Below, in pieces: positions 10,182 through 21,919 of a stretch of 28,170 nt of DNA. The translations under genes and the position numbers were made by a program. Under the pieces are notes generated by a model that was not told the origin of the DNA, did no database searches, and was given only the letters and a program-made list of their open reading frames with translations. This stretch comes from Perkinsus olseni (lineage: Eukaryota > Perkinsozoa > Perkinsida), in NCBI GenBank assembly GCA_013115125.1, contig JABANN010000454.1:1-28170 (forward strand). The letters run 5' to 3'. The stretch's first letter is position 1. Every line of letters begins with the position of its first letter.

Positions 10182-12879
10182 CTAAGCCATCAATGCCTTG
10201 ACTACCTCATTAACCTGTAGTTTCCGAAGTTGCGTGTATCTGTCGAGTAATGATCATGATGGTAGTAGCATCACTGTTGCTGCTGCTGTTGCTGTTGCTA
10301 GTGTTATTACTTTTGCCCAGTACCAACAAATACTATCGGTTGTCCAGTTATGTATACCATACTTAATGCAGCACCAACCTTATCATCAACAGTATCATAT
10401 TTAGTTAATAAGATACCATCAACACCTCTAGGATTACCGGGACCTGCAGTAGTAGCAGTCACCACAACCATCACTACCACCGCCTGCCGACATTACTGAG
10501 TGAATAGTCCATCAATGCTCTGTTGAACTTGGTAAGTTGATCAATAGCATCATACCCAACCAATGCCTCCCCTACGAAGAGTATTAGATCGGGATTGTTG
10601 ACTGCTACTAGCCTGGCCAAGGACTAAACATAAGCATCATCACGATGATGATGTTGTTGTATTATCGTTGTTGTGAGCACCTTCATCAAAGGTTCATTAT
10701 CCTGCATCCTACCAGCAGTATCGATGAGTACAACATCATAGGCATTCTGCTTAGCGTAGTACAAGCCCTGCTTAGCGATATCAGCGGCGTCCTTACCGTA
10801 CCCTCTCTCGAATAGATCAACATTCAAACATCTAATAATGCCAACAACAACATCAACAACAATAGTAGTAGTAGGAGCAATAAAAGGCCTATATTAATAA
10901 TAGGCACTACCTAGCATGGGTCTTCAACTGTTCTACTGCACCAGCACGGAAGGTATCACATGCGCAGATCAATACTCGTAGGCCTCCCTTCTTTCGAAGA
11001 TAGTATGCTACCTTAACAGGGAGGTCCTGGGGGGGAGGGCTGGGGCTAAGGATTACCTTTGACAGATTAGTACTCTTACCAACACCATTCACTCCTAAGA
11101 ATACTATACTATACCTACAGTGGTGATGATACCACTCCAATAGTAATGTATCCGTGATGACTGGTAGTACACTTGTCCATTAGCCTTTGCCTGCATAGCA
11201 GCCCTCAATACATCAACTGACTTCTTAGGTGTGAGTATACGTGATATTGACTGCGTTAATGCCTCCTTAACGGTAGTATGTATGGACTTGAATTGCCCAG
11301 TACGAGTACCAACCTACAACTACTACCACTACTACTACTACTACTAGTAGTAGTAGGAGGGGGAGGAGAGACTACTACCAAGGAGTTGGCAACACCATCA
11401 GCTATGGCGTTGGCTACATCCATAGCAACATTCTTAGACATCAACTGCTCACGGAATGTTGCTAATACTGGTTGTAGATCATCATCAGTGAGGACCTGAT
11501 TATGATAATAATAACACCATCAACAACAACAATACCATCTATCCACAGTACTACTATTTACCAGTACCTGATTTCCTGTTATGTTCTTCAGTTGACGAGT
11601 TAGTGTAGCAAATATACCATTAGACGTGGCCTTCTCCTCCAGATCTAATGATGATGATCATCATAACTACTACTATGACCACGAGTATACTGGTAATGGT
11701 ACCATCCTTAGCCATATCATCAGTAGTGGTGATATCATCAACACTATCCTCATCCTCATCCTCTGATGGTAGATAAGTCCTCCTAGCTGCCTTCCACTGT
11801 TCATCATCTTCGTCCTCATCCGTACTGGTTACACCCTTCTTGGACATATCCAATGCTTTCATAGTCTCACTAGTGACTTTACCAGTATCCCATACCCTAC
11901 CACTCTTCTTACTACCTACAACTACCCTCATCAGGAGTACCACACAATGAACACTACTACCCTTCTTCTTTTTATCTTGGCCATCTCCTCCTTCTCCTCC
12001 CTCCTCTTCACTAGACACCTTACCTAAACCATCCCTACTACCATCATCCATACACCGTCCTCCCATCACTACCCTTATTAGACGCTGATCGTGGTCCAGC
12101 CTTCATTCTCATTCTCAGCTTCCTCCTAGCCTCCTCCATTATTGCCTCTTTACTGCCTGGCTTATCCTCGTCCTCATCATCATCCTCATCGTCATTACTC
12201 TCCTCTACCATATGACCACGCTGCTGCTGTTGTTGTGGTATCGTATTATTCCTTTCCTTCTTTCTCATGGCCTTCACCTCCCTATCAGCCTTGACCAATA
12301 TCTTATCAACCCGTACCTATCACTACTACCCTATCATCATCACTATCATAACCCCCTCTACCTTGAATGCCTCCTTATCCTTCAATGGTTGTAAGTCCTT
12401 CATACTCTCTATACTGGTGCCAATAACCGATAAAAACTCCTGCATCATCACCATACGAGTACAGTGTACAATGGCAGCATAACAATATGGTTACCTTAGT
12501 CAACATATCTAGTAGATAATTGAGGTACAGCTGTTTAAGTACCCCCTCGTAAGCCACTACCAGTACTGAGCATCATAACATCATCGGTAATACTACTAGT
12601 ACTAATATCACCAATATTACTTAGCCCTATACTATTGATACTCCTCCATTTCATACTATACCTTTCCATCTTGTCCTCATAAATACAATCCCCACCTGCC
12701 CTATCCTCAATAAGGACTTCCTTAACCTAACAGTACCACCATAATACTGCTACCAATACCATAACTTTCCTTACCAATTTATCAACATGGTTATTGAGAG
12801 TATCCTCCTGTACACCAGCATAAGTAGCACTCCATAATACTATGCCACCTTTAGTAAAAATAGATATTCCATCAATCAT
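10182..12879 (-). CDS. SRPRA: Signal recognition particle receptor subunit alpha (SRalpha, FtsY-type GTPase)
   Basis: SRalpha docks ribosome-SRP complexes at the endoplasmic reticulum and hydrolyses GTP together with SRP54. The N-terminal longin-like domain starts [20 protein letters not shown] (human MLDFFTIFSKGGLVLW) and continues [21 protein letters not shown] basic and acidic linker follows ([36 protein letters not shown]), then the helical N domain ([20 protein letters not shown]). The G domain shows G1 [52 protein letters not shown]3 [36 protein letters not shown] and G4 [18 protein letters not shown], then PIVFVGTGQ and an end at VVKALMA (stop 10182-10184). Order and spacing fit the family. 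Many short introns. A few linker joins are unresolved. Start codon at 12877-12879. Confidence 0.9.
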
Positions 12880-13022
12880 GGCGATAGTAGAAGAAGATCA
12901 GCGCAGTCGTGTTGGTAGTAAAAATATTTACTCTTGCACACTCGAGCAATCTTGCATTTCCTCAACACTCTCGCATGAGACCTACCAAGGTGATGTTGTC
13001 CAGTCTCGTCCAATGTTGAATA
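12880..13022. promoter_or_regulatory. Short divergent intergenic region, probable bidirectional promoter
   Basis: Only 143 bases separate the start codon of the SRP receptor gene (minus) from that of the SUI1-domain gene (plus). Both genes must start transcription here or use overlapping leaders. No TATA box or other known element could be assigned by eye. Confidence 0.45.
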
Positions 13023-15355
13023 ATGGTATCTTCTTCGTCATCATCGTCTACTAATAAGAGGAAGTTACCTCCATGTGGGTTCGAGGTGGAATGCACTAAG
13101 AAGGGCGCAGCACCGATGAAGATAGAAAAGAGGAATAAAGGGAAGAAGGTAGAAAGAAGGAATACAGTAGAATAAGATGAAGTTGATAGTAATGTAGGTA
13201 ACGGTTATTACTAATGTTAATGGTGATAATAGAAAACTAGTAACGCATTTAAAAACGATATTGGGAGTAGGGGGTACCACACAAGGCAATACTACTGTTG
13301 AAATACAGGTAGGGATGATGGTCTGTAGGAGTTGCGGAAGTTTTGGTATGATTATTAGGGGGATCATGTTGACCAAGTATTAGTAGAATTAAAGCGATTA
13401 CATGCAATAAAGGGTTTGAAGACGACAGATGATAGTGACATGAGTAGTGGTGGTGATAAGAGGAATAAGAAGAATAAGGAAGGTGAGAATAACACGCATT
13501 ACCCGTACGGTCAACATCATCATCGTCATTACAGAGGTTACGATAATACCCAATCGGACGGGGTATGAGGACTTCTTAAAGGAGACCTCGGTAGGAGGCA
13601 AGAGTCGAAAGATGGAAGATTACAACTACGATGCTGTAATAGCGATGCTCATCATGCTGCTGCTGCTGCTGCTGCTGTTATGTACCCGATCTACAGATAC
13701 CGATGCCCGAATCATGTAAGAGATTACATGGTGATGATTATATATACTGTACACGTAAAAATAATAATACCACAACTTCTTCTACACGTAGCTGCTGTCA
13801 TCATCAGGGGACTGCCATGATGTTGATTTATCCGATGTATTTGATGGTTATGACGATTTTTATACTGATAGTAGTGATCGCCATCATGATGGTAATATGG
13901 AAAATACCCACCCCCATGCATACGCTGCTCATCTTCCAGATAGTAGTGGTGAAGATGGTGTAACCACTCCCAGTAGTAAGATGACTGATAATGAGTTGGA
14001 TAAGGCCTACCATAACCTAGGCATGGCTGCCGAGACTGGGCCTGCTATTTTCGATTTTGATGAGGAGAAAGCCAAGAGACGTAATGCATGATGGTGGTCG
14101 TAGTGGGGTTATTACTATCATGGTGTTGCAGAGGAGAAGTTGATGGAACAACAAGAGGAGTTACGGAAGAATAACCTGATAGCGAGGGAGGCTAGGTTAG
14201 CCGAGATTGAGGTAATAACATCACCGGAGGGTGGTGAACATGATGATGGTTGGTAGGAGGAGGATAGACAACATAAAGAGAGGATGAGATGGGAACAGAA
14301 GGAGAGGGAGAAGAGAATATTAGTAAGAATTAGAAAGAGGAGGATACTACTACTACTAGCAGCAGCAGGAGTATGGCTGTGGGGTAGGCACGGTATGAAC
14401 TAGAACAGAAGAGGAAGGCCCAATGGAGGCATACTATTGAGAAATCAGCAGGGGCGAAGGAGCTAGCAGCGAGACAAGTGCATTTTAGGTGGGGGGGGTG
14501 GGGGGGGGGATTAGGGAGGGGTCCTTGGTGTTCGACATCCACGTCGTAGATGGAGACGTCAATTCGACTTCGACCCCAGTAAAGTACAGACCGTTGAATC
14601 TGGAAGGAAGGGAAGGTAACAACAACAACACCCTACCCCTGCCACCATTAACAACGTACATGATTACTACAGGGTGATGGTGGTATTGGACAAGAATGGT
14701 AATGATCCAACCCGTAATGGTACAGGAGATGAGCTAACACCAGAGAGTCTCGAGGCTTTGTAAGCATACCACTACCACCACCGACTGCCACTACCATCGC
14801 CACTCCTTGTTGTTAGGTATGAGTTTGTATCAATGTTTGAAGGTGTGGAGACAGTTACTGAGTTGAGTAATGCAGTTGTAGCAACATTCCATACCCCACA
14901 GGAGGCCCAGGATTGTATACAAGTAGCACAGGATAACGCTGATATACAGGTCTCAAGGGCAGCAACAGCAGCTGTCACTAAAGGCCTTAATGTTAGAAAG
15001 GTGATAATAATGGGAAGACGATTATGCCAGTAGTAGTAGTGGTGTATAGGTGAATCCAGTAAAGGCAGCAGAGAAGTATGGTAAAATGGTAAAGAGAAAC
15101 GAGAAGGCTAAGAGGACTGCATATGAAGAACAGATATTCTATCAATTATGTGAAGATAATAGTAATACAAGTATGGTAGTTGGGGGAGGAGTGGTACTCA
15201 TTGTTCAGGAGCATTACTGGATGACCTGGGGCTGAGTAGTGATTCCAAATTATTATCATCGACCTTCTATTCCTTCCTCGATGCCATGGATGACACCAAC
15301 CCCGACGCCATGAGTTTATCATCGTAATAATAATACTCACAACGACCGTCGTATT

Positions 15356-15386
<31 letters not shown>

Positions 15387-16114
15387 CCAACCACAGGTAT
15401 GAGGGTATATACAAGGAAGCTATACAAACAGCATCATATGATACTATCAACAATAACAACAAGAACAGTAATAATAATGATACGTCCTTGTCCAGCATCG
15501 TTGTTAACAACAGGTGGCAGCAGTAGTAGCAGCAGCGCCCCTCCCCCCTCACCAACCCCACCTTCATCATCGCTTTACCACCGTAGTATCCAAGCTGGAT
15601 CCTCCTCCTCCTCCTCATCTAAGAAGAGAGCACCTAGACATAATACTAGTGGTAAGTATTGACACTACTAAGCCGTAGTAGTAGTAGTACTATCATCATC
15701 CCTGCTAGGTAGCAAGCCCCCAAAATCAGGAGGTGTGGACTTTAGTGGTTATCAAATGATGGTACCAGCAGGCATGAAGGATGAGCTAGTCTATGATGGT
15801 AGTAATGATACCTATCCCTTCAGGATGATTGTGATGGTAACACTGTATGATCTTTTCCTCCATCATCATCATTCAGGGTTATGGAATAACGCCAAGTATT
15901 GGAGTAAATTCGGTGAGATGTTAGATCTAGGCCTGACACTCGAAGATAGTCATCAGATGGCTAAGGAATATGTAGTATTATCCATGATGATGTACGAGTA
16001 GGGAAAGGAATGGTTAAATGTTAGATAAACGAACTGAACAATCCGAGACGGCATCGTAATCCACCAGAAGAGTTGGAACAACAACAACCCCAGCGACAAC
16101 AACAAGAAGAAGCG

Positions 16115-16156
<42 letters not shown>

Positions 16157-16305
16157 ACAGCAGCAGAGGTGATGTCGTCCATCCTGTAGAATTGCTCCTT
16201 ATTACTACCGTTCAGGTTGGTGAGTGTCCAGTATGTGGCAAGGGTGGTATACCTATGTCGGATCTTCAACGTCATGTTAATCAGTGTCTTGAAGGCAGCA
16301 GCTGA
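13023..16305 (+). CDS. SUI1/YciH-domain protein with coiled coils and a C-terminal Rad18-type zinc finger
   Basis: Exons 13023-13148, 13198-13308 and 13359-13482 encode PCGFEVECTKKGAAPMKIEK, GKKVTVITNVNGDNRKLVTH, LKTILGVGGTTQ and VEIQGDHVDQVLVELKRL. This is a SUI1 domain closer to YciH/DENR than to eIF1 and suggests a role in start-codon selection. A GTGAGA..TACAG intron (13483-13534) then joins in frame to EVTIIPNRTGYEDFLKE, a 19 nt microexon (13697-13715), an acidic region (DVDLSDVFDGYDDFY) and charged coiled coils (EKLMEQQEELRKNNLIAREA; RYELEQKRKAQWRHTIEKSA). After these come SLEALYEFVSMFEGVETVTE, NPVKAAEKYGKMVKRNEKAK, SKLLSSTFYSFLDAMDDTN, WNNAKYWSKFGEMLDLGLTL, a serine run and a terminal finger VGECPVCGKGGIPMSDLQRH-VNQC (CxxC, H, C; UBZ4-like). 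Two genes, split after a stop at 13566-13568, remain possible. About 17 exons. Confidence 0.6.
13697..13715 (+). other. Candidate 19 nt microexon
   Basis: The exon ATACCGATGCCCGAATCAT is flanked by CTACAG upstream and GTAAGAG downstream. With it, the frame passes cleanly from MEDYNYDA through IPMPES to WDCHDVDLSDVF in the SUI1-domain gene. Confidence 0.5.
15355..15386. repeat. (ATC)n repeat inside an intron
   Basis: About ten ATC units in the intron after the exon ending DDTNPDAMSLSS, before an acceptor CCACAG and the next exon YEGIYKEAIQTASYD. A similar (ATC)n tract at about 16118-16156 encodes serines in a later exon of the same gene. Confidence 0.7.
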
Positions 16306-16609
16306 TAACTACTGCGTCCTGCTGCCCTCAGTATGAAGGCAGCAGCATTGACAGTACTATGTATGAGTGTATCATCACCATATAGTAGCATTATGTTACT
16401 CTTCACCATCATAGTCATCATAAACCTTGGTAGTATTCTCCTTATCATTTCTACCTTCTACCACAATTCCCCCGATTGTCGTTGTTGATGATGCTTGATA
16501 ATTATCCTCCTCATAGTTTCTGATAATGCTCATGTACTCTTGTTGTCAATACCATCACTACCATACCCGCCGTCGCCGCCGCTACCCCTCTTAACACAAT
16601 AACATAAGG
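16306..16609. other. Intergenic region with unsupported short frames
   Basis: This lies between the stop of the SUI1-domain gene and the first Met of the next + gene. A hydrophobic 51-codon frame starts at 16334 on + and an acidic 45-codon frame lies opposite it on the minus strand. Neither connects to further exons that I can follow, so I call no gene. (GCC/CGCCG) words occur at 16565-16585. Confidence 0.4.
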
Positions 16610-17449
16610 ATGCCACCACCACCACCACCATCTTGGATAATATCAAAACAGAAGATGGATAAGTTAAGTATTGGTAAGAACTCTGATCTGTCACTTATAC
16701 TAAACAGAAGGACTAAGAATAAACTGGACATGCTTGCTGATGTAACAACAACAACATCTGGCGACGTTCTATCAGCACCTTTTACTAGGTATTGATAGAT
16801 GCTTGGATGGAAGACCCAGCCGCTAAAGACAACGATACCTATCATATCACCTTGCCGCCCACGGACAACTCTAGTCATCGCACTACTACCACACCATCGT
16901 CATATCACAGCTATGATGATATAACAGAGGATGCTATCAATGATAAAAGGGAATTTATCAAGTCTGCTTGCATCACCTATGGCGTGTAATGAAGACCAAC
17001 CCCATCTTACCATCCTCAGCATCATCATCATTGTTAGATATGATATTGGTATGTTGTTATCAATGAGTAACACTCTATGGACGGGCATGGGCATCAAAGG
17101 TAGTAGATGAGTAGTAGGGGTTGGTAGTAGTAGTGCTGATTACTGCAGGACGGTTGGCAATAGCCAAGAGGTCTGCACTACGATATATGCAACATAAAGC
17201 ATCATCGATGGATAGGGCCGAGTTATGGTCAGCGATGGCGACACGGCAGAGGTGAGGCGGGGAGAGGCGGTACTGAAGTAGTCATGCTAACAGGCCGATA
17301 GACAAGATGAGGAGTATTAATATACCTGTAGAGATGGATTGCAGATTATCCATATGATGATAGTCTATCATGTTCACCATCATGTTCACCTCTACCCGTC
17401 ATCATCATTATCATCATCCCAGGCATCATCATTTATCAATGTGCTATGA
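16610..17449 (+). CDS. Unrecognised protein, five inferred exons
   Basis: Exons at about 16610-16741, 16789-16961, 17038-17099, 17149-17251 and 17332-17449 join in frame through GT..AG introns. The product reads MPPPPPPSWIISKQKMDKLS, SLILNRRTKNKLDMLADV, then LIDAWMEDPAAKDNDTYHIT, an acidic SYDDITEDAINDKREFIK, YDIGMLLSMSNTLWTGMGIK, GRLAIAKRSALRYMQHKASS and MDRAELWSAMATRQR. The final exon is His/Ser-rich and is the weakest. A moderately hydrophobic helix (IGMLLSMSNTLWTGMGI) precedes a basic helix. I do not recognise the family. No membrane topology can be claimed with confidence. The start Met is the first in frame. Confidence 0.45.
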
Positions 17450-17544
17450 TATAGACAGCAGTAGTTGTGTTAGTGAGTCGTAACGACATCATTATCATCA
17501 TCATCATGCTACTACCCACCAGAAGATCAGCTGTTGAATGTCCT

Positions 17545-19188
17545 ATGTCTGACGATAGTACACACACCTCCTCCTCCTCCTTTCGCATACCATCATGCAG
17601 CATACTAACCCTATTATCGTCTCTACTGCTCTTGATACTCGTCACCTGTATTACTGTATCTTTGACAAGTGTTATGATGACAATACAAGTAATGACAGTG
17701 ATGGGTATAATGGTAGTGCCCCCTTACTCAACTAAGATACCTACTACTGCTCCCGATTGGCTGCATTACCCGGGGTCATATGACGGGGAGAAGGGGGAGG
17801 ATTATGAACTACAAGAGCTACGGGCACGGGTTAGGGTATTGGAAGAGGAAATCAGCCGACACCAGTCAGGGGGGTAAATGATGATGGTGACGTGTAGGGT
17901 GATACGGTAATGATGTTAGGCAAGCATCATCACTAGGAGGAGGAGGGGGACTGTCCTTGCCTTCCATCGGCAAAGTAACAGAGACTAGACAAGTCCAGTT
18001 CATACCACCATTAATAAATCATTATCATCATCATACTGTTGATACCGCAACTAGAGATAATGATAGTAGTGCCGCTGATCCCTTATGTAAGGGAATAACA
18101 CTACGGATAGCATCAATAATACCACCAAGAGCCGTATTGTATGATGAGGTAGGGGGCAGCAGGGGTGGGCGTATATAATGATAGTATCTTAGGATGGTAC
18201 ACCATCACACCAGAAGATACCACCTATCATATGGCAGACATATAAGACATCACGCATGCCGGACAGGATGGCACAGAATGCATTTAATTGGGCTGGGATG
18301 AATCCAGAGTACCAGGACCACCTCTTCCACGCTGAGCATGGGTCAACCTCAGATACGCTTATCGCTTTTTTGATGACAACCTCGCTAGAGAGTATCTCGT
18401 GTCATCTGATGCTCTGCCAGTATCAACATCAGATATCAAGAATGCACTAGACCAGCTACCGAGGATGTTCCAGAATGGAGCTGGCGTTGCTATGGCTGAT
18501 ATATGGCGTCTTGCGGTGAGTATGCGGTGAGGCTAAGCCTCACCAGCCTGTAGGTACTGTATGAGTATGGTGGGGTGTATGCTGATGTGGACTCGATAAT
18601 AGTGAACCCCCTGAGACGATGGGTAGATCCCCATGCCACTGTCGTTACTAGTATCGAAGCTGGAAGATTCATCGCACAGTATGTGATGATGTTCCGTCCG
18701 AAGCACCCTGTCACTAAGGTACCCAAGATCACGGTATGCCGAGGTACTGTTGCTGATTCAGGAGGCCCTCCGATCTGCTGTGAGGAATATCATCAACAGA
18801 ACACCATCTTCCTTGGCCAAGTTCCCTGATACTCTCGAAGCTTATACAGGGCCAGCTGTTGTTAAAGGGGCATTCGATACGGTGATACAGCAGCAGCAGG
18901 GTTCGTGTATCATCCCTTGTTAGTGGCTGTCGGCTCACAATCAGCAACTAGTGGCAAGTGATAAGCCGATCGTGATCGGAGAGGATGTTGTACACTCTAC
19001 CATGACTCCTGAGCCATGCTCATCATCATCATTGGTAGATACGGGTATTCGAGGATGTTGGATTCTCTGGTAACGTAAAATTCAAGGATGGTAAGTATCA
19101 TGCTGATCTGAAGAAATGCAATCAAGGACATTGGCTGTATGGATGGTATAGAAACAGTGCTGATAAACAAAAGAAAAGGAAGAAGTAA
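17545..19188 (+). CDS. GT32/OCH1-like glycosyltransferase, type II membrane protein
   Basis: Glycosyltransferases with a DXD motif of this family add sugars, often mannose, in the Golgi. A signal anchor (SILTLLSSLLLLILVTCITV) follows the start MSDDSTHTSSSSFRIPSC. The stem has a coiled coil (YELQELRARVRVLEEEISRH) and a glycine run across an intron. The catalytic domain opens KIPPIIWQTYKTSRMPDRMA, then NWAGMNPEY joined to AYRFFDDNLAREYLVSSDAL, FQNGAGVAMADIWRLA joined to VLYEYGGVYADVDSIIVNPL; YADVDS carries the DXD. It continues VDPHATVVTSIEAGRF, EALRSAVRNIINRTP and SDKPIVIGEDV. The end reads GFSGNVKFKDGKYHADLKKC, NQGHWLYGWYRNSADKQKK, stop 19186-19188. The last intron is either 19 nt (19035-19053) or starts earlier. 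An upstream in-frame start at 17467 is possible. Confidence 0.78.
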
Positions 19189-19707
19189 AATGAAGAGAAG
19201 AATGCTAAAGGCTGACAACATGCTGTCAATACTCATGAGTATGTTGAGTTTGTCCATACGAGTATCGCTAGTGGTGGAGTGACCATGATCGTCAACAGCA
19301 ATAGAAGCCCTCGCCAACTTAGGACCCTCCCTGAGTTTCAACCCGTCTATCAGTCTTGTGGCAGACGATCACCTCCGATTACCTATTGCCTGATGGATCT
19401 CGGATTATCGGTAAAAGACACTTTTCATTCTCGTAGGCTCGGGGTGATATTGTTGTGTGAGCCAGAAGATAAATCGATGACTATGAACGCAAGAACGACG
19501 TGTAGATCGGCAGTAGGGTCAATAAAATGAGTGCAAGGACAGTAGTTATGGTCCCATGCTAAGAAACGTATCAACTTTATCAATGTGCTGCTCAGCTATC
19601 TGATGATAAGCATTAGACTCTCTGTCTTCGTCGTCGTCGTCGCCTGCTGCTGCTACCGATCCTCCCTCATACAGCAGTCATCCTCTGATGATGCTGCTGC
19701 TCCCGTC
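19189..19707. other. Intergenic region between convergent genes
   Basis: About 520 bases between the stop of the glycosyltransferase (+) and the stop of the RBR ligase (minus). An 83-codon frame at 19279-19530 has no recognisable content or splice partners. Like 486-1133, which also separates convergent genes, bases 19200-19560 are almost free of trinucleotide repeats. Confidence 0.4.
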
Positions 19708-19882
19708 TTATTGAGCAGCAGCTCCCCTTTGGCGTCCCAGTTGTTGAGCATTCTGTATCCGTGCTACTGCCTGTGCCACTACACCCCGATTATTCCTCTT
19801 GTTGTTGTTGGCGCCGCCGCCGGCGGCCTTCCCTTTCCCTCCTCCCCTACGGTTAGCTGCTGGCTGCTGCTGCTGCTGCTGC

Positions 19883-19955
<73 letters not shown>

Positions 19956-21881
19956 GATTGGTCTTGGGTCGTAGATCAGCCTTGTCGCAGCAGTCCTCGA
20001 AAGGGCCTGTTGTTGAAGAGCGACAGTAAAAGTATAATGAAGATAAGGCGCTGCTGCTGCTGCTGCTACTACCCCTTGGAAAGTGGGAATAGTGTTGTTC
20101 TCTTGCTAACTTCTCTCCACATATATAACAGAAGTTAATCTTATTACGGCACTGCGGACTAGAGCAGGTCATGAAGTTACAACCATGCTCCTTGGACACG
20201 ATCACTCCACACACTGGGCATCTACAACAACAACAACAGCGGCGGTGGCGAGGGGCAGGAGGGGCAGGAGGAGTACTTCCGCCAACCCTTATCCTTAGCC
20301 AAGGCATCTGTTGTCTCTTCCTCCTTCTGTCCAGCTGCTACTCTTTCACATGATTTACCAATATGCCCTCCCAAGTGGTAGCACCTACCCAATGCCCTTA
20401 CCATGACTTACACTTGGGACACACAGCGTCTACTACTTGGGACAGAATACTTTACCACAACCAGGGCATTGACATGATGGATCCATCTCATCCTTGTTGT
20501 CAACTAAGAAGGCGTAGTCACAACCAGCATGGGGGCACTCGATAAAATGGCCGTCCTGATGAGGAGGAGGAGGACCATGGTGGGAGTAGAGGACAAGAAG
20601 GATGGGAGGACTTTAGTATTTCCTGTTTTATAGACATGCTTAAATCTGAATTCTAAGAACTTCTGCCATATAGCCGAACCATCATCATCGCCTTCTGCTT
20701 CTGCTGCTGCTGCCGAATCAACTATTATGTATCTAAGTATAGGGTTGATTGACGGCGGAGCGATGCAGTAGGGAGGGAGGCTAGCAACTACTCTGCTTGG
20801 GAAATTCCAATGGTAACCGTACACTTGGGCATTGGACATGTAAATTCATCATCCCGGACCTGAGGGGAATGGTGCCCTCTCTGGGATTCGAACCCGAGAC
20901 CTCACCTGACCATCCATTATCCTACTCTTGATGTAGTCCCTTGCACATGGTATACACATAAAATGATCACACGCTAAACGCATACCATCCTCGACGGGCA
21001 GGTCCTTCTCCAGACAGAGTGGACAGTCCCGAGACGGCAGAGGACGGCTGCTGCTGCTGCTGCCAGCCTGCACGGCATGATGGTATTGATGATCCAGGGG
21101 ACGAGGGCGTATGCTGACTTCATTGTCCTCCCGAGCAGCTCTCTCCTCCTCTTCTATTGTGAAGGTAGCCAAAGCAAGCTCTTCCTTCAAGCGAGCAGCA
21201 GCCTCTACCCCTGTCCTCCCAACTCCATCATCATCCTCATCCAAGTCAATAACATCATCATCGATACCGGTAGTAGCCTACTAGCCAGCGTCCCCTCCCA
21301 CTGCTGCTGTTGCTGCCATCATTACCTCTGGGTTCATACCATCTATGCACATAATAAGGTACCTCCGCCATATGGCGGTCGCATCAGGCTGACCAGCCTG
21401 CTGCTGCTGCTGTTGTTGTTGACGTTGGTCCCTTCCTCCTCCTGACGGCGACGAGGAGGAGGCTGCCTCGTTTTCCCGCTTGTTGTTGTTATTGTCGGTG
21501 TGCAGCTGTAATATAACATATCTAGGAGTAGTGTGGTGTGTATTGGAGGTGGTGAAGCGCTATTACTTAATTTGATCCAACGTCATTGCTTGGCTACACC
21601 CAGGGCATGTTATACTCACGACGGAGGTCTGATGATTATGATACCGAGACAAGTTGAGGGCCATCAATATCACCTTAACACAACACGATCCCGGTGCTGC
21701 TGCTGTTGTTGTTGTTGTTGTAGTGTTGTTGTTGGCGTTGAGTATGGTTGATAGTACATAACGGTGGATGCATGGATTACAGGTGAAGTGGCCACAATCA
21801 AGAGTAACCCCTTGATCAATTGGTATGCCATAGAGGCTGCCCCCTCCACCACAGCATACACAATACTGACGACCACCAGTC

Positions 21882-21919
<38 letters not shown>

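Noticed and set aside
16334-16489. Short hydrophobic + strand protein MKAAALTVLCMSVSS...
   Set aside because: No splice partner or family match was found, and an equally plausible acidic frame lies on the opposite strand.
19585-19974. Poly-leucine + strand protein
   Set aside because: It is the complement of the polyglutamine tract of the RBR ligase, whose RING2 lies in the same minus exon.
20860-20990. Complete tRNA gene on the minus strand
   Set aside because: The T-arm-like part has no partner acceptor strand, D arm or anticodon arm; the upstream bases are RING-coding exon.
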